A stretch of 64,000 nt of DNA from JAPLDP01 sp964628285. GTDB lineage: Bacteria > Bacteroidota > Bacteroidia > Bacteroidales > JAGONC01. The number at the start of each line of letters is the position of its first letter. Positions within the stretch are counted from its first letter, which is position 1. Positions 24,748 to 32,553 of the stretch are shown piece after piece. The notes under the pieces are model-generated. The model saw nothing but the letters and a program-made list of their open reading frames with translations, was not told the DNA's origin and searched no databases. The DNA lies in the NCBI GenBank assembly GCA_964628285.1, contig CAZVNP010000008.1:19375-83374 (forward strand). Direction: 5' to 3'. The position numbers were made by a program, and so were the translations under genes.

Positions 24748-27590
24748 TTTTTCTCAATTTGTTTGACATTTATCCTATTCTTATTGACGCTATCGGTCTC
24801 ACCCAGGTATTTACGCCACTCATTACCCAGGCACACCATTTTGCATTCCTGATCGATGCGGTAACAATCACATTCATTAAATGTTTTGGAGACGATTTTC
24901 CTCTGGCGGGCGTAATGAAAAGCACTGGAACCGGTAGCCGGGCTTCCGCTGGCAGGCCGTGATATGACCTTCAGATCGACACCTTCTGCCTCAAGGGCCT
25001 GATGAATGAACATCCAGGCTCCCATGTTCACGGGTTCTTCCTGAACCCAGAGAAGCCTCCTGGCATGATTGTATTTTTTCAGAACACCTTTGATCTGTTG
25101 CAACGGTAAAGGAAATAACTGTTCAAGCCTGATAAAGGCTACATCCTCTGCCTTTATCTTTTCTTTTTCCTCCAGAAGATCATAATATACTTTTCCTGTG
25201 CATAGGACAACCTTGATGATCTTGGCAGGATCGGCTTGGTTATCATCGATGAGTTCCTTGAAACCACCCGTGGTGAAATCGGAAAGCGGCGAGATGCATT
25301 GCGGATGCCGCAGCAGGCTCTTTGGAGTGAAGACCACCAGCGGCTTTCTGAAAGCTCGGTGCATCTGTCTGCGCAAAAGATGGAAATAATTGGCAGGTGT
25401 GGTGCAGTTGGCTATCTGCATGTTATTCTCGGCACACAACGTCAGAAACCGTTCTATACGTCCTGAGGAATGCTCGGGTCCCTGTCCCTCATATCCGTGG
25501 GGTAACAGCACCACCAACCCGTTCATGTTATTCCATTTTTCCTCTGCACTGCTCAGATACTGATCGAAGACGATCTGGGCTCCGTTGCTGAAATCCCCAT
25601 ACTGAGCTTCCCAGATGGTCAGGGTATATGGTGAGGCCAGAGCATAACCATATTCAAAACCCAGGGCGGCATATTCTGAAAGCAATGAGTTGTAGATCTC
25701 AAAGCGGCCCTGCCGTTCACTGATATGACTGAGGGGAATGTATTTCTCTTCCGAATCCTGAAGGGTGATCACGGCATGGCGTTGTGAGAATGTGCCCCGT
25801 TGGGAATCCTGACCATTGAACCTGATGGGTGTCCCCTCCTGAAGCAAAGTCCCGAAAGCCAGTAATTCAGCCATAGCCCAGTCGATCAGACCGGTCTCTT
25901 TTATCATCGCCATCCTGTCGTTCTGCAATTTGATGGTCTTTCTGAAAAAGGATTTATCAGAAGGCAGCGTCGATATCTTTTCACCGATAGCGACCAGATC
26001 ATCATGGCCGACAGCGGTGACGGGTGAGGATTCAAAATCCTTGTCTTCGGCCTTGCGAATGTCTTTCCAGGTTTCCTCCAGGAAAGAGAAGATTTTTTCC
26101 TTACCTATCTCCTTGGACGCAATCAATGATTTCTCAAGGGTTTCATGAAATTCTTTTTCGAAGACATTCACATCGTCTATGTCAATCCCTCTCTCGTCCA
26201 TGAGTTTTTTCAAATAAATTTCCCTGGGGTTGGGATGTTTCTCGATGACCTTATACAGTAATGGCTGTGTGAACCGTGGCTCGTCCCCTTCATTGTGTCC
26301 GTAACGGCGGTAACCAAGAAGGTCGACGAACACATCTTTATGGAAGGTCATCCTGAAATCCATGGCCAGTTCAAGTGCATATACAACGGCTTCCGCGTCA
26401 TCGGCATTGACATGAAAGATGGGTGACTGGATGGTTTTACCTACGTCGGTGCAATAGGTGCTGGTGCGCCCATCCAGGTAATTGGTGGTGAATCCCAGCT
26501 GATTATTAACGACAAGGTGCACCGTGCCGCCGGTCTGATAGGCATTAAGCCCCGACATCTGGATGACTTCATAAACCACGCCCTGTCCGGCAATGGAGGC
26601 ATCGCCGTGAATGAGGATGGGTACGATTTTGTTCACATCGCCATGGTAAACATTGTCGGAACGTGATCTGACCACACCTTCCACTATGGCATCGACCGAT
26701 TCAAGGTGAGACGAATTGGGTGATAAAGTCAACCTGACAGGATGACCCTTCCTGTCGTAACGAACAGAAGTGAATCCGACATGATATTTGACATCACCCA
26801 GTAAGGTCTCATCATCATATTCCTTACCTTCGAATTCGAGGAAAATGTCTTCATAGGATTTTTTCAGTATATTGGCCAGGACATTCAGGCGTCCGCGATG
26901 CGGGTTGCCGATGACATATTCTTCGACACCCAGGTCCGAACCTTTTTCTATGATAGCATTCAATGCCGGGATAAGCGTTTCAGCACCTTCTAATGAAAAT
27001 CTTTTCTGCCCCGGGAACCTTTTATGAATGAAATTTTCAAAATCAACGGCCTCGGTCAGCATCCGTAATATCTCATTTTTCTCATTCCTGGTAAAAGATG
27101 GTGTGTTACGGCAACCTTCCATACGCGACCGTAACCATTCAACCATGCCCGTGTCACGGATGTAGACATATTCCACCCCGATCGACTGGCAATAGGTTTT
27201 GTTTAAAAAATCAATAATTTCCCTGAGAGTGGCTTTTCCGATACCCAGTTGCTGACCTGCTTCAAAATGTTCGTCAAGGTCTGACGGAGTGAGCCCGTAG
27301 TTTTCTATGGCCAGAGTGGGACTGTATTTCCGGCGCGTACGGACAGGATTGGTTTTAGTAAACAGGTGTCCTCGTTTGCGGTAATCATCGATGAGGGTGA
27401 TCACCTTGAATTCGGAAGAAGCCCTGAAGTCGGATCTTTCCTGGGGTAAGACCGTTTCCTGCGAAAATTCAAATCCCTCGAAGAACCATCGCCACCCGGA
27501 TTCCACCGAAGTGGGATCTTCTTTATAGTGTTCATACAGATCTTCTATAAGGGAAGGATCAGCATGATTTAAAAAAGAGAACCTATTCAT
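24744..27590 (-). CDS. odhA: 2-oxoglutarate dehydrogenase E1
   Basis: A 948-residue thiamine diphosphate enzyme that decarboxylates 2-oxoglutarate, slightly longer than E. coli SucA. The N-terminus shows the E2-binding type of segment (SLIEDLYEHYKEDPTSVESGWRWFF in part). Core motifs are IGNPHRGRLNVLANIL, KYHVGFTSVR, NSSHLESVD, HGDASIAGQGVVYE, GGTVHLVVNNQLGFTT, YRRYGHNEGDEPRFTQP, and in the transketolase half GQDSQRGTFSQRHAV and LLPHGYEGQGPEHSSGRIERFL. It is followed by odhB with a 4-base overlap, a standard pair. I see no good -7 element before it. A strong terminator stands just upstream and isolates it from the ferredoxin gene. Confidence 0.97.
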   Translation of the reverse strand: MNRFSFLNHADPSLIEDLYEHYKEDPTSVESGWRWFFEGFEFSQETVLPQERSDFRASSEFKVITLIDDYRKRGHLFTKTNPVRTRRKYSPTLAIENYGLTPSDLDEHFEAGQQLGIGKATLREIIDFLNKTYCQSIGVEYVYIRDTGMVEWLRSRMEGCRNTPSFTRNEKNEILRMLTEAVDFENFIHKRFPGQKRFSLEGAETLIPALNAIIEKGSDLGVEEYVIGNPHRGRLNVLANILKKSYEDIFLEFEGKEYDDETLLGDVKYHVGFTSVRYDRKGHPVRLTLSPNSSHLESVDAIVEGVVRSRSDNVYHGDVNKIVPILIHGDASIAGQGVVYEVIQMSGLNAYQTGGTVHLVVNNQLGFTTNYLDGRTSTYCTDVGKTIQSPIFHVNADDAEAVVYALELAMDFRMTFHKDVFVDLLGYRRYGHNEGDEPRFTQPLLYKVIEKHPNPREIYLKKLMDERGIDIDDVNVFEKEFHETLEKSLIASKEIGKEKIFSFLEETWKDIRKAEDKDFESSPVTAVGHDDLVAIGEKISTLPSDKSFFRKTIKLQNDRMAMIKETGLIDWAMAELLAFGTLLQEGTPIRFNGQDSQRGTFSQRHAVITLQDSEEKYIPLSHISERQGRFEIYNSLLSEYAALGFEYGYALASPYTLTIWEAQYGDFSNGAQIVFDQYLSSAEEKWNNMNGLVVLLPHGYEGQGPEHSSGRIERFLTLCAENNMQIANCTTPANYFHLLRRQMHRAFRKPLVVFTPKSLLRHPQCISPLSDFTTGGFKELIDDNQADPAKIIKVVLCTGKVYYDLLEEKEKIKAEDVAFIRLEQLFPLPLQQIKGVLKKYNHARRLLWVQEEPVNMGAWMFIHQALEAEGVDLKVISRPASGSPATGSSAFHYARQRKIVSKTFNECDCYRIDQECKMVCLGNEWRKYLGETDSVNKNRINVKQIEKK

Positions 27591-27643
27591 GTAACAAACA
27601 AGATGATTGGATTAAATAACCCATTTTTGTTCAAGAGATAAAC

Positions 27644-27676
27644 AAAAAAAAGTCCACAAAGTTGTGGACTTTTTTT
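27644..27676 (-). terminator. terminator between ferredoxin and odhA
   Basis: A perfect inverted repeat: A-tract then AGTCCACA, four-base loop AAGT, TGTGGACT, then a T-run. It is symmetric and can work in both directions; on the minus strand it lies about 50 bases after the ferredoxin stop codon and would stop read-through into odhA. Confidence 0.85.
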
Positions 27677-27724
27677 ATTTGGACTGTGCCAATGATCACA
27701 CAGAAAAAAGTGAGCAGCAATGTC

Positions 27725-27892
27725 CTATTCGGGGTGTATTGCTTCAACGGGGCAAACATCAGCGCAAGACCCACAGTCGGTACAAAGGTCAGGATTGATC
27801 ACATAGATCTCCCCTTCAGAAATGGCCTCAACCGGACATTCATCGATGCATGTGCCACAGGCGGTGCAATCATCTGAAATTTTATAAGCCAT
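27725..27892 (-). CDS. 2[4Fe-4S] bacterial-type ferredoxin
   Basis: A 55-residue ferredoxin beginning MAYKISDDCTACGTC. It has two CxxCxxCxxxCP cluster motifs (CTACGTCIDECP and CTDCGSCADVCP), each with the usual PVEAI after it. Such low-potential carriers accept electrons from 2-oxoacid:ferredoxin oxidoreductases. An earlier ATG would add 20 hydrophobic residues, but it lies within the leader just after the promoter. The gene diverges from korA-korB across 241 bases, so it is a plausible partner of KorAB (inference from context). Transcription is bounded by its own promoter and terminator. Confidence 0.95.
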   Translation of the reverse strand: MAYKISDDCTACGTCIDECPVEAISEGEIYVINPDLCTDCGSCADVCPVEAIHPE

Positions 27893-27949
27893 AGCGGTTA
27901 TTTTTTGGTTAATAATTGTTGTTAAGAAATATAATTCTTTATAAGCTTG

Positions 27950-27982
27950 CAAATGTATTTGAATTATTCATAATAAACCAAA
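27950..27982 (-). promoter_or_regulatory. ferredoxin gene promoter
   Basis: Minus strand: TTTG (27982-27979), 21 bases, TACATTTG (27957-27950). Both halves match the Bacteroidota consensus. The start of transcription would be near 27943, leaving a leader of about 50 nt before the ATG at 27892. Confidence 0.7.
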
Positions 27983-28077
27983 AAAAAGTACATTATTTGG
28001 CCATATCTATTAACAGGCCGTTAACCCTAGTTTCAGTCACTCCAATAACAAGTCTTAATGACGAAAAACAAAAAAAG

Positions 28078-28110
28078 TTGGCCTGAACATGTATAAAAGA
28101 TATAATTTTG
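28078..28110 (+). promoter_or_regulatory. korA-korB promoter
   Basis: TTG (28078-28080), 22 bases, TAATTTTG (28103-28110). The element lies across an in-frame ATG at 28089, so that codon would not be in the mRNA. Transcription would start near 28117, 17 nt before the ATG used here. Confidence 0.6.
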
Positions 28111-28133
28111 CGGTTGAAAATAAGTCATTTAAA

Positions 28134-29990
28134 ATGGTCACTAAGAAAAAAAGAAAGGTCATTGCCCTTGAAGAAGCTGTCGTGAAATTCGCCGGTGACT
28201 CGGGGGATGGCATGCAATTGTCAGGTACTCAGTTTTCTGATACCTCGGCGTTTGTGGGTAATGATCTTTCAACATTCCCTGATTATCCTGCTGAGATCAG
28301 GGCTCCACAGGGTACCATTGCCGGTGTATCGGGTTTTCAGGTTCATATTGGCCATAAGGAAGTCAATACTCCGGGGGATCTTGCCGATGTTCTGGTTGCC
28401 ATGAACCCGGCGGCACTTAAGACCAACCTTAAATGGGTGAAGCCCGGAGCCACCATTATCATCGATGTCGATAACTTTGACCCCAAACATTACATGAAGG
28501 CCGGCTTTGACAGTAACCCTCTTGAGGACGGTACCCTTGACGGATTCAATGTCGTGAAGGCTCCCATCACCAATTTGAACAAATCGGTGGTACAGGAACT
28601 TGGCCTTGACAGTAAAACCGCTGAAAAAACAAAGAATCAGTTTGCCGTCGGCATCCTGTATTGGCTTTTCGATCGTGATCTTCACTTCGGGGAACAATTT
28701 CTTGATGATAAATTCAAATCAAAGCCCAAACTGGCTGAAGCCAATAAAAAAGTGCTGCGGGCCGGATATGATTATGCCGAAACCATTGAAACCCTGGAGT
28801 CACGTTTTCAGATCTTGCCAATAAAAGAACGTAAAGGTCTGTTCAGGAACATCACGGGCAACAATGCTGTTGCATGGGGATTCCTGGCTGCTTCGGAACG
28901 TTCGGGTCTTCCCCTGTTCCTGGGATCTTACCCCATCACTCCGGCGTCGGAGATCCTGCAGGAATTGTCAAAAAGGAAACATCTAGGTGTTAAGGTCTTA
29001 CAGGCTGAAGATGAGATTGCGGGCATCAATTCAGCCATCGGCGCAAGCTTTGCCGGCAACCTGGCTGTCACAACCACGTCAGGACCCGGGCTGGCCCTCA
29101 AGAGTGAAGCCATTGGACTGGCCGTCATCACAGAATTGCCTTTGGTTATCGTCGACGTTCAAAGAGGTGGCCCCTCAACAGGATTACCCACCAAATCGGA
29201 GCAGGGTGACCTGCTTCAGGCATTGTACGGACGTAATGGCGAGAGCCCCGTGGTGGTCCTGGCGGCCTCCTCACCGGCCAACTGCTTCCAATTTGCTTAT
29301 GAGGCCGCCAAGATAGCTGTCGAACATATGGTCCCCGTCATTCTACTTACCGACGGATACCTCGCTAACGGTTCTGAGCTCTGGAGAATACCCCAGGTAT
29401 CATCTTTACCCTCCATTACACCACCTTTTGTAAAGGATAACGATCCGGATTATCAACCTTACCGGCGTGATGCTGCGAAACAAAACCGGTTCTGGGCGCT
29501 CCCCGGCCAGAAAGGCCTCCGTCATCGCGTGGGAAGCCTCGAAAAGGAAAACATCACCGGCATCGTATCTCATGACCCGTTGAATCATGAAAAAATGGTG
29601 AAACTGCGGGAAGAAAAAGTGCAGAGAGTGGCAGAGGATATTCCTGAACTGGAGATATTTGGAGAAAAACAGGGCGGTCTGCTGGTCGTTGGTTGGGGCG
29701 GAACATATGGATCACTACTCAGCGCCGTCCAGGAATTGCAACAGGAGAATAGAAAAATAAGCCTGGCACAGTTTAATTATATCAAACCGTTACCAAAGAA
29801 TACGGACCAAATACTCGCCGGATTTGAAAAGATCATTGTTTGTGAATTGAACCTCGGGCAATTTGCCATGTACCTCCGGTCACAGTTTTCAAATTACGAA
29901 TATCTTCAGTTTAATAAAGTCCAGGGGCTTCCTTTCATGGTTTCGGAACTGAAAGAGAAGTTCACCAAAATTCTGGAGGAGTTATCATGA
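28134..29990 (+). CDS. korA: 2-oxoglutarate:ferredoxin oxidoreductase, fused gamma-alpha subunit
   Basis: A 618-residue subunit of the ferredoxin-dependent enzyme interconverting 2-oxoglutarate and succinyl-CoA. The N-terminal third is the gamma domain (VVKFAGDSGDGMQLSGTQFSDTSAF; APQGTIAGVSGFQVHIG). The rest is the alpha pyrimidine-binding domain (GNNAVAWGFLAASERSGLPLFLGSYPITPASEIL; AEDEIAGINSAIGASFAGNLAVTTTSGPG; PSTGLPTKSEQGDLLQALYGR). The gamma-alpha fusion with a separate beta chain is the two-subunit KorAB type, often found in organisms tolerating some oxygen. A start 45 bases upstream is excluded by the overlapping promoter. Related 2-oxoacid enzymes cannot be fully excluded by eye. Confidence 0.92.
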   Translation: MVTKKKRKVIALEEAVVKFAGDSGDGMQLSGTQFSDTSAFVGNDLSTFPDYPAEIRAPQGTIAGVSGFQVHIGHKEVNTPGDLADVLVAMNPAALKTNLKWVKPGATIIIDVDNFDPKHYMKAGFDSNPLEDGTLDGFNVVKAPITNLNKSVVQELGLDSKTAEKTKNQFAVGILYWLFDRDLHFGEQFLDDKFKSKPKLAEANKKVLRAGYDYAETIETLESRFQILPIKERKGLFRNITGNNAVAWGFLAASERSGLPLFLGSYPITPASEILQELSKRKHLGVKVLQAEDEIAGINSAIGASFAGNLAVTTTSGPGLALKSEAIGLAVITELPLVIVDVQRGGPSTGLPTKSEQGDLLQALYGRNGESPVVVLAASSPANCFQFAYEAAKIAVEHMVPVILLTDGYLANGSELWRIPQVSSLPSITPPFVKDNDPDYQPYRRDAAKQNRFWALPGQKGLRHRVGSLEKENITGIVSHDPLNHEKMVKLREEKVQRVAEDIPELEIFGEKQGGLLVVGWGGTYGSLLSAVQELQQENRKISLAQFNYIKPLPKNTDQILAGFEKIIVCELNLGQFAMYLRSQFSNYEYLQFNKVQGLPFMVSELKEKFTKILEELS

Positions 29991-31024
29991 TGGATACTGA
30001 AAAGGTGGTCGAAGCCCAACCCCAAATTCTGACAAAAGACGATTTTAAACTCGACCAGCCGGTTAAATGGTGTGCCGGTTGTGGTGACTACGCCATCCTG
30101 TCGGCCGTTCAGAATGCTTTGCCTGAAATAGGCGTGGATAAAGAAGATGTGGTATTTGTATCAGGTATCGGATGCTCATCACGCTTTCCCTATTACATTA
30201 ACACGTTTGGATTTCACGGCTTACATGGCCGGGGCGCCGCTGTCGCCTCAGGAATAAAAATAGCCAATCCCAGACTGAATGTCTGGCAGATCACCGGCGA
30301 CGGTGATTGCATGGCCATCGGTGGGAATCATTTTATCCATCTGGTCAGGCGAAACATCGATATTAATGTTATTCTGTTTAATAACAAGATATATGGTCTG
30401 ACAAAAGGCCAGTTTTCACCGACATCACCCAAAGGATTGAGAACAAAAAGCTCTCCCGACGGAACCATAGAATCGCCCTTTATCCCGGGTGAATTGGTGA
30501 AAGGCGCTCAGGGTACATTCTTTGCCCGGATGGTCGATACCGAACCCCATCGGATGAAGGAGGTGTTTATTGAAGCGGCCAGACATAAGGGAACATCGGT
30601 GGTGGAGATATTGCAGAATTGCGTCATTTTTAACAACGGCATCCACTCCTCTATCACCGGTAAAGAAGTTAAGGATGATCATCAGATCTATCTGGAGCAT
30701 GGTAAACCCATGATATTCGGGAAAGATTCAAATAAAGGCCTCGTACTTGACGGTACACACCTGAAGGTGGTGACGATAGGTAAAAACGGAATAACTCCCG
30801 AAGACATCCTGGTACATGATGTCAGGTCAACGGATGATGCACTGCATTATCTTCTGGTTAAGATGAACTTACCTGAGTTTCCTGTTGCCACCGGTGTCAT
30901 TTGGTCTGTTGAAACGGCAACCTATGAAAATGTCCTCGAAAAACAGATCAAACAGGCCAGGGCGGAATCGAAGATAAAAAATGTGGATACACTCATCCAT
31001 AGCGGTAATGTCTGGGAGATTTGA
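29987..31024 (+). CDS. korB: 2-oxoglutarate:ferredoxin oxidoreductase, beta subunit
   Basis: A 345-residue thiamine diphosphate-binding subunit. WCAGCGDYAILSAVQNAL gives two cluster cysteines, with further ligands expected downstream (GIGCSSRFPYY). The ThDP/Mg motif is ITGDGDCMAIGGNHFIHLVRRN...NNKIYGLTKGQFSPTS. The GLTKGQ(F/Y)SPTS sequence is characteristic of the KorB/PorB family. Its ATG overlaps the korA stop (coupled translation). A hairpin terminator follows. The enzyme can run oxidatively in a TCA cycle or in reverse for CO2 fixation onto succinyl-CoA; the sequence alone does not decide. Confidence 0.95.
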   Translation: MMDTEKVVEAQPQILTKDDFKLDQPVKWCAGCGDYAILSAVQNALPEIGVDKEDVVFVSGIGCSSRFPYYINTFGFHGLHGRGAAVASGIKIANPRLNVWQITGDGDCMAIGGNHFIHLVRRNIDINVILFNNKIYGLTKGQFSPTSPKGLRTKSSPDGTIESPFIPGELVKGAQGTFFARMVDTEPHRMKEVFIEAARHKGTSVVEILQNCVIFNNGIHSSITGKEVKDDHQIYLEHGKPMIFGKDSNKGLVLDGTHLKVVTIGKNGITPEDILVHDVRSTDDALHYLLVKMNLPEFPVATGVIWSVETATYENVLEKQIKQARAESKIKNVDTLIHSGNVWEI

Positions 31025-31071
31025 TCCATTGATGTTTTTTGTCAAACTGACGATTTTATGATAGTGTGCCG

Positions 31072-31098
31072 GAGGTTGTTCTTTGAACAGCCTCTTTT
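31072..31098 (+). terminator. korAB terminator
   Basis: Stem GAGGTTGTTC, loop TTT, GAACAGCCTC with one G-U pair, followed by TTTT. It lies about 48 bases after the korB stop. Only two bases separate it from the tilS -7 element. Confidence 0.75.
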
Positions 31099-31100
31099 GT

Positions 31101-31108
31101 TATCTTTG
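31101..31108 (+). promoter_or_regulatory. -7 element of tilS
   Basis: TATCTTTG, a perfect TAnnTTTG. A TTG at 31076-31078 lies 22 bases upstream, inside the terminator stem. The predicted transcription start coincides with the tandem ATG codons at 31111 and 31114, so the mRNA may be leaderless or nearly so. Confidence 0.55.
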
Positions 31109-31113
31109 AGATG

Positions 31114-32490
31114 ATGCTTAACGCCTTCCTGAATTATATCGCCCGTGAAAAGCTGTTTGCCCCAGGTGACAGGGTATTGCTTGCCGTCAGTGGTGGCATG
31201 GATTCAGTTGCCATGGCCGGACTTTTTCATATGGCTGGTTTTGACTTTGGCATCGCTCATTGCAATTTTACCCTGAGGGGTGCGGAATCGGATGCCGACG
31301 AGGCTTTTGTGAAAGCCTTGGCTGAGAAAATGAGGGCCCCTGTTCATGTTAAACGATTCAACACCCGTAACTATGCCCGTGAACATCATCTCTCCATACA
31401 AATGGCGGCCAGAAAGCTGCGTTACGAATGGTTTGAAGAGATAAGACATCAGGAAAGATATGCTTGCATTGCCACAGCCCATCATGGTGACGACCAGATC
31501 GAAACCTTTATTATCAACCTGGTCAGAGGCACCGGATTAAGCGGCCTTCACGGGATCTTACCGAAACAAGGTGCCATCGTCCGTCCGTTGCTCTTCACCT
31601 TCAGAGATGAAATAGAAAAATTTATCCGGGAAAATGATCTTGCTTACAGAACGGATGTTTCAAATGCATCGGATAAATACCTTCGCAACCGGATCCGCCA
31701 TCATGTCATTCCCGAACTGGAAAAAATAGATCCTTCATTCCGGCGATCCATCACCGCAACCATCAAGAGGATAAGGGATGCTGAACAGATATACCGCAGG
31801 AGAATGGATGAGGAGCTGGAAAAGATAGTGGTAAGTGATGGTAATACCGCAACCGTATCCATCCCCGCATTGCAGTCACTTGTTCCTATGGATGTCTATT
31901 TGTTCGAATTGCTCTCACCCTTTGGATTCAATGATTCCACCATCAATCAGATCAGGGAATCCCTGGGGTCCTTGTCAGGTAAACAATTCCTGTCCTCTAC
32001 CCATCGGCTTATTAAAGATCGCGGGCACCTGGTTATCGTCAGAAAAAAATCAGCCCTGAATAAACCCGTTGATCAACATTTTATCGATCGGGCAACGACA
32101 TACCTTGATGATCCCATTAGGCTGAAATTGACTGTGACAGAGGATGTGAGGCATTATCCGGTGACTGATAATCCTGATATCGCCGGCCTTGATTATGATA
32201 AACTGTCATTCCCCTTGCAATTGAGAAAATGGCGACGGGGTGACTATTTTTACCCTTTGGGATTGAAAAAAAGAAAAAAACTCAGCGATTTCTTCATCGA
32301 TGAAAAGTTATCCATTGTCGAAAAAGAAAATACCTGGCTGGTAGTTTCAGGTGATGATATTGTATGGATTGTAGGTAGAAGAATCGACCACCGCTACCGG
32401 ATAACAAACCGCACTGAAAGGGTATATGAAATTGAGCTCCTTCCACCGCCCCGTCAGGATCGGGGAGGTCTAAATAATAACTTTTTTTAA
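31114..32490 (+). CDS. tilS: tRNA(Ile)-lysidine synthase TilS
   Basis: A 458-residue enzyme that attaches lysine to C34 of the minor tRNA-Ile so it reads AUA. The PP-loop ATPase motif is LLAVSGGMDSVAM (about residue 24), followed by HCNFTLRGAESDADE, TAHHGDDQIETFIINLVRGTGLSGLHGI and RNRIRHHVIPELE. The C-terminal TilS domain is LRKWRRGDYFYPLGLKKRKKLSDFF. Two ATGs stand in tandem; the second gives the usual MLNAFLNYI opening. The gene is essential in most bacteria. Its -7 element lies directly against the start. Confidence 0.95.
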   Translation: MLNAFLNYIAREKLFAPGDRVLLAVSGGMDSVAMAGLFHMAGFDFGIAHCNFTLRGAESDADEAFVKALAEKMRAPVHVKRFNTRNYAREHHLSIQMAARKLRYEWFEEIRHQERYACIATAHHGDDQIETFIINLVRGTGLSGLHGILPKQGAIVRPLLFTFRDEIEKFIRENDLAYRTDVSNASDKYLRNRIRHHVIPELEKIDPSFRRSITATIKRIRDAEQIYRRRMDEELEKIVVSDGNTATVSIPALQSLVPMDVYLFELLSPFGFNDSTINQIRESLGSLSGKQFLSSTHRLIKDRGHLVIVRKKSALNKPVDQHFIDRATTYLDDPIRLKLTVTEDVRHYPVTDNPDIAGLDYDKLSFPLQLRKWRRGDYFYPLGLKKRKKLSDFFIDEKLSIVEKENTWLVVSGDDIVWIVGRRIDHRYRITNRTERVYEIELLPPPRQDRGGLNNNFF

Positions 32491-32513
32491 CAGCGTCATT
32501 TTCCCTTAATTAT

Positions 32514-32521
32514 TACTTTTG
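32514..32521 (+). promoter_or_regulatory. -7 element of dsbD-gap
   Basis: TACTTTTG, a TAnnTTTG match 32 bases before the dsbD ATG. No clear -33 TTTG at the expected distance. Confidence 0.45.
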
Positions 32522-32553
32522 CACGTCAGCATTATATTTTCAGGATAAATTCA

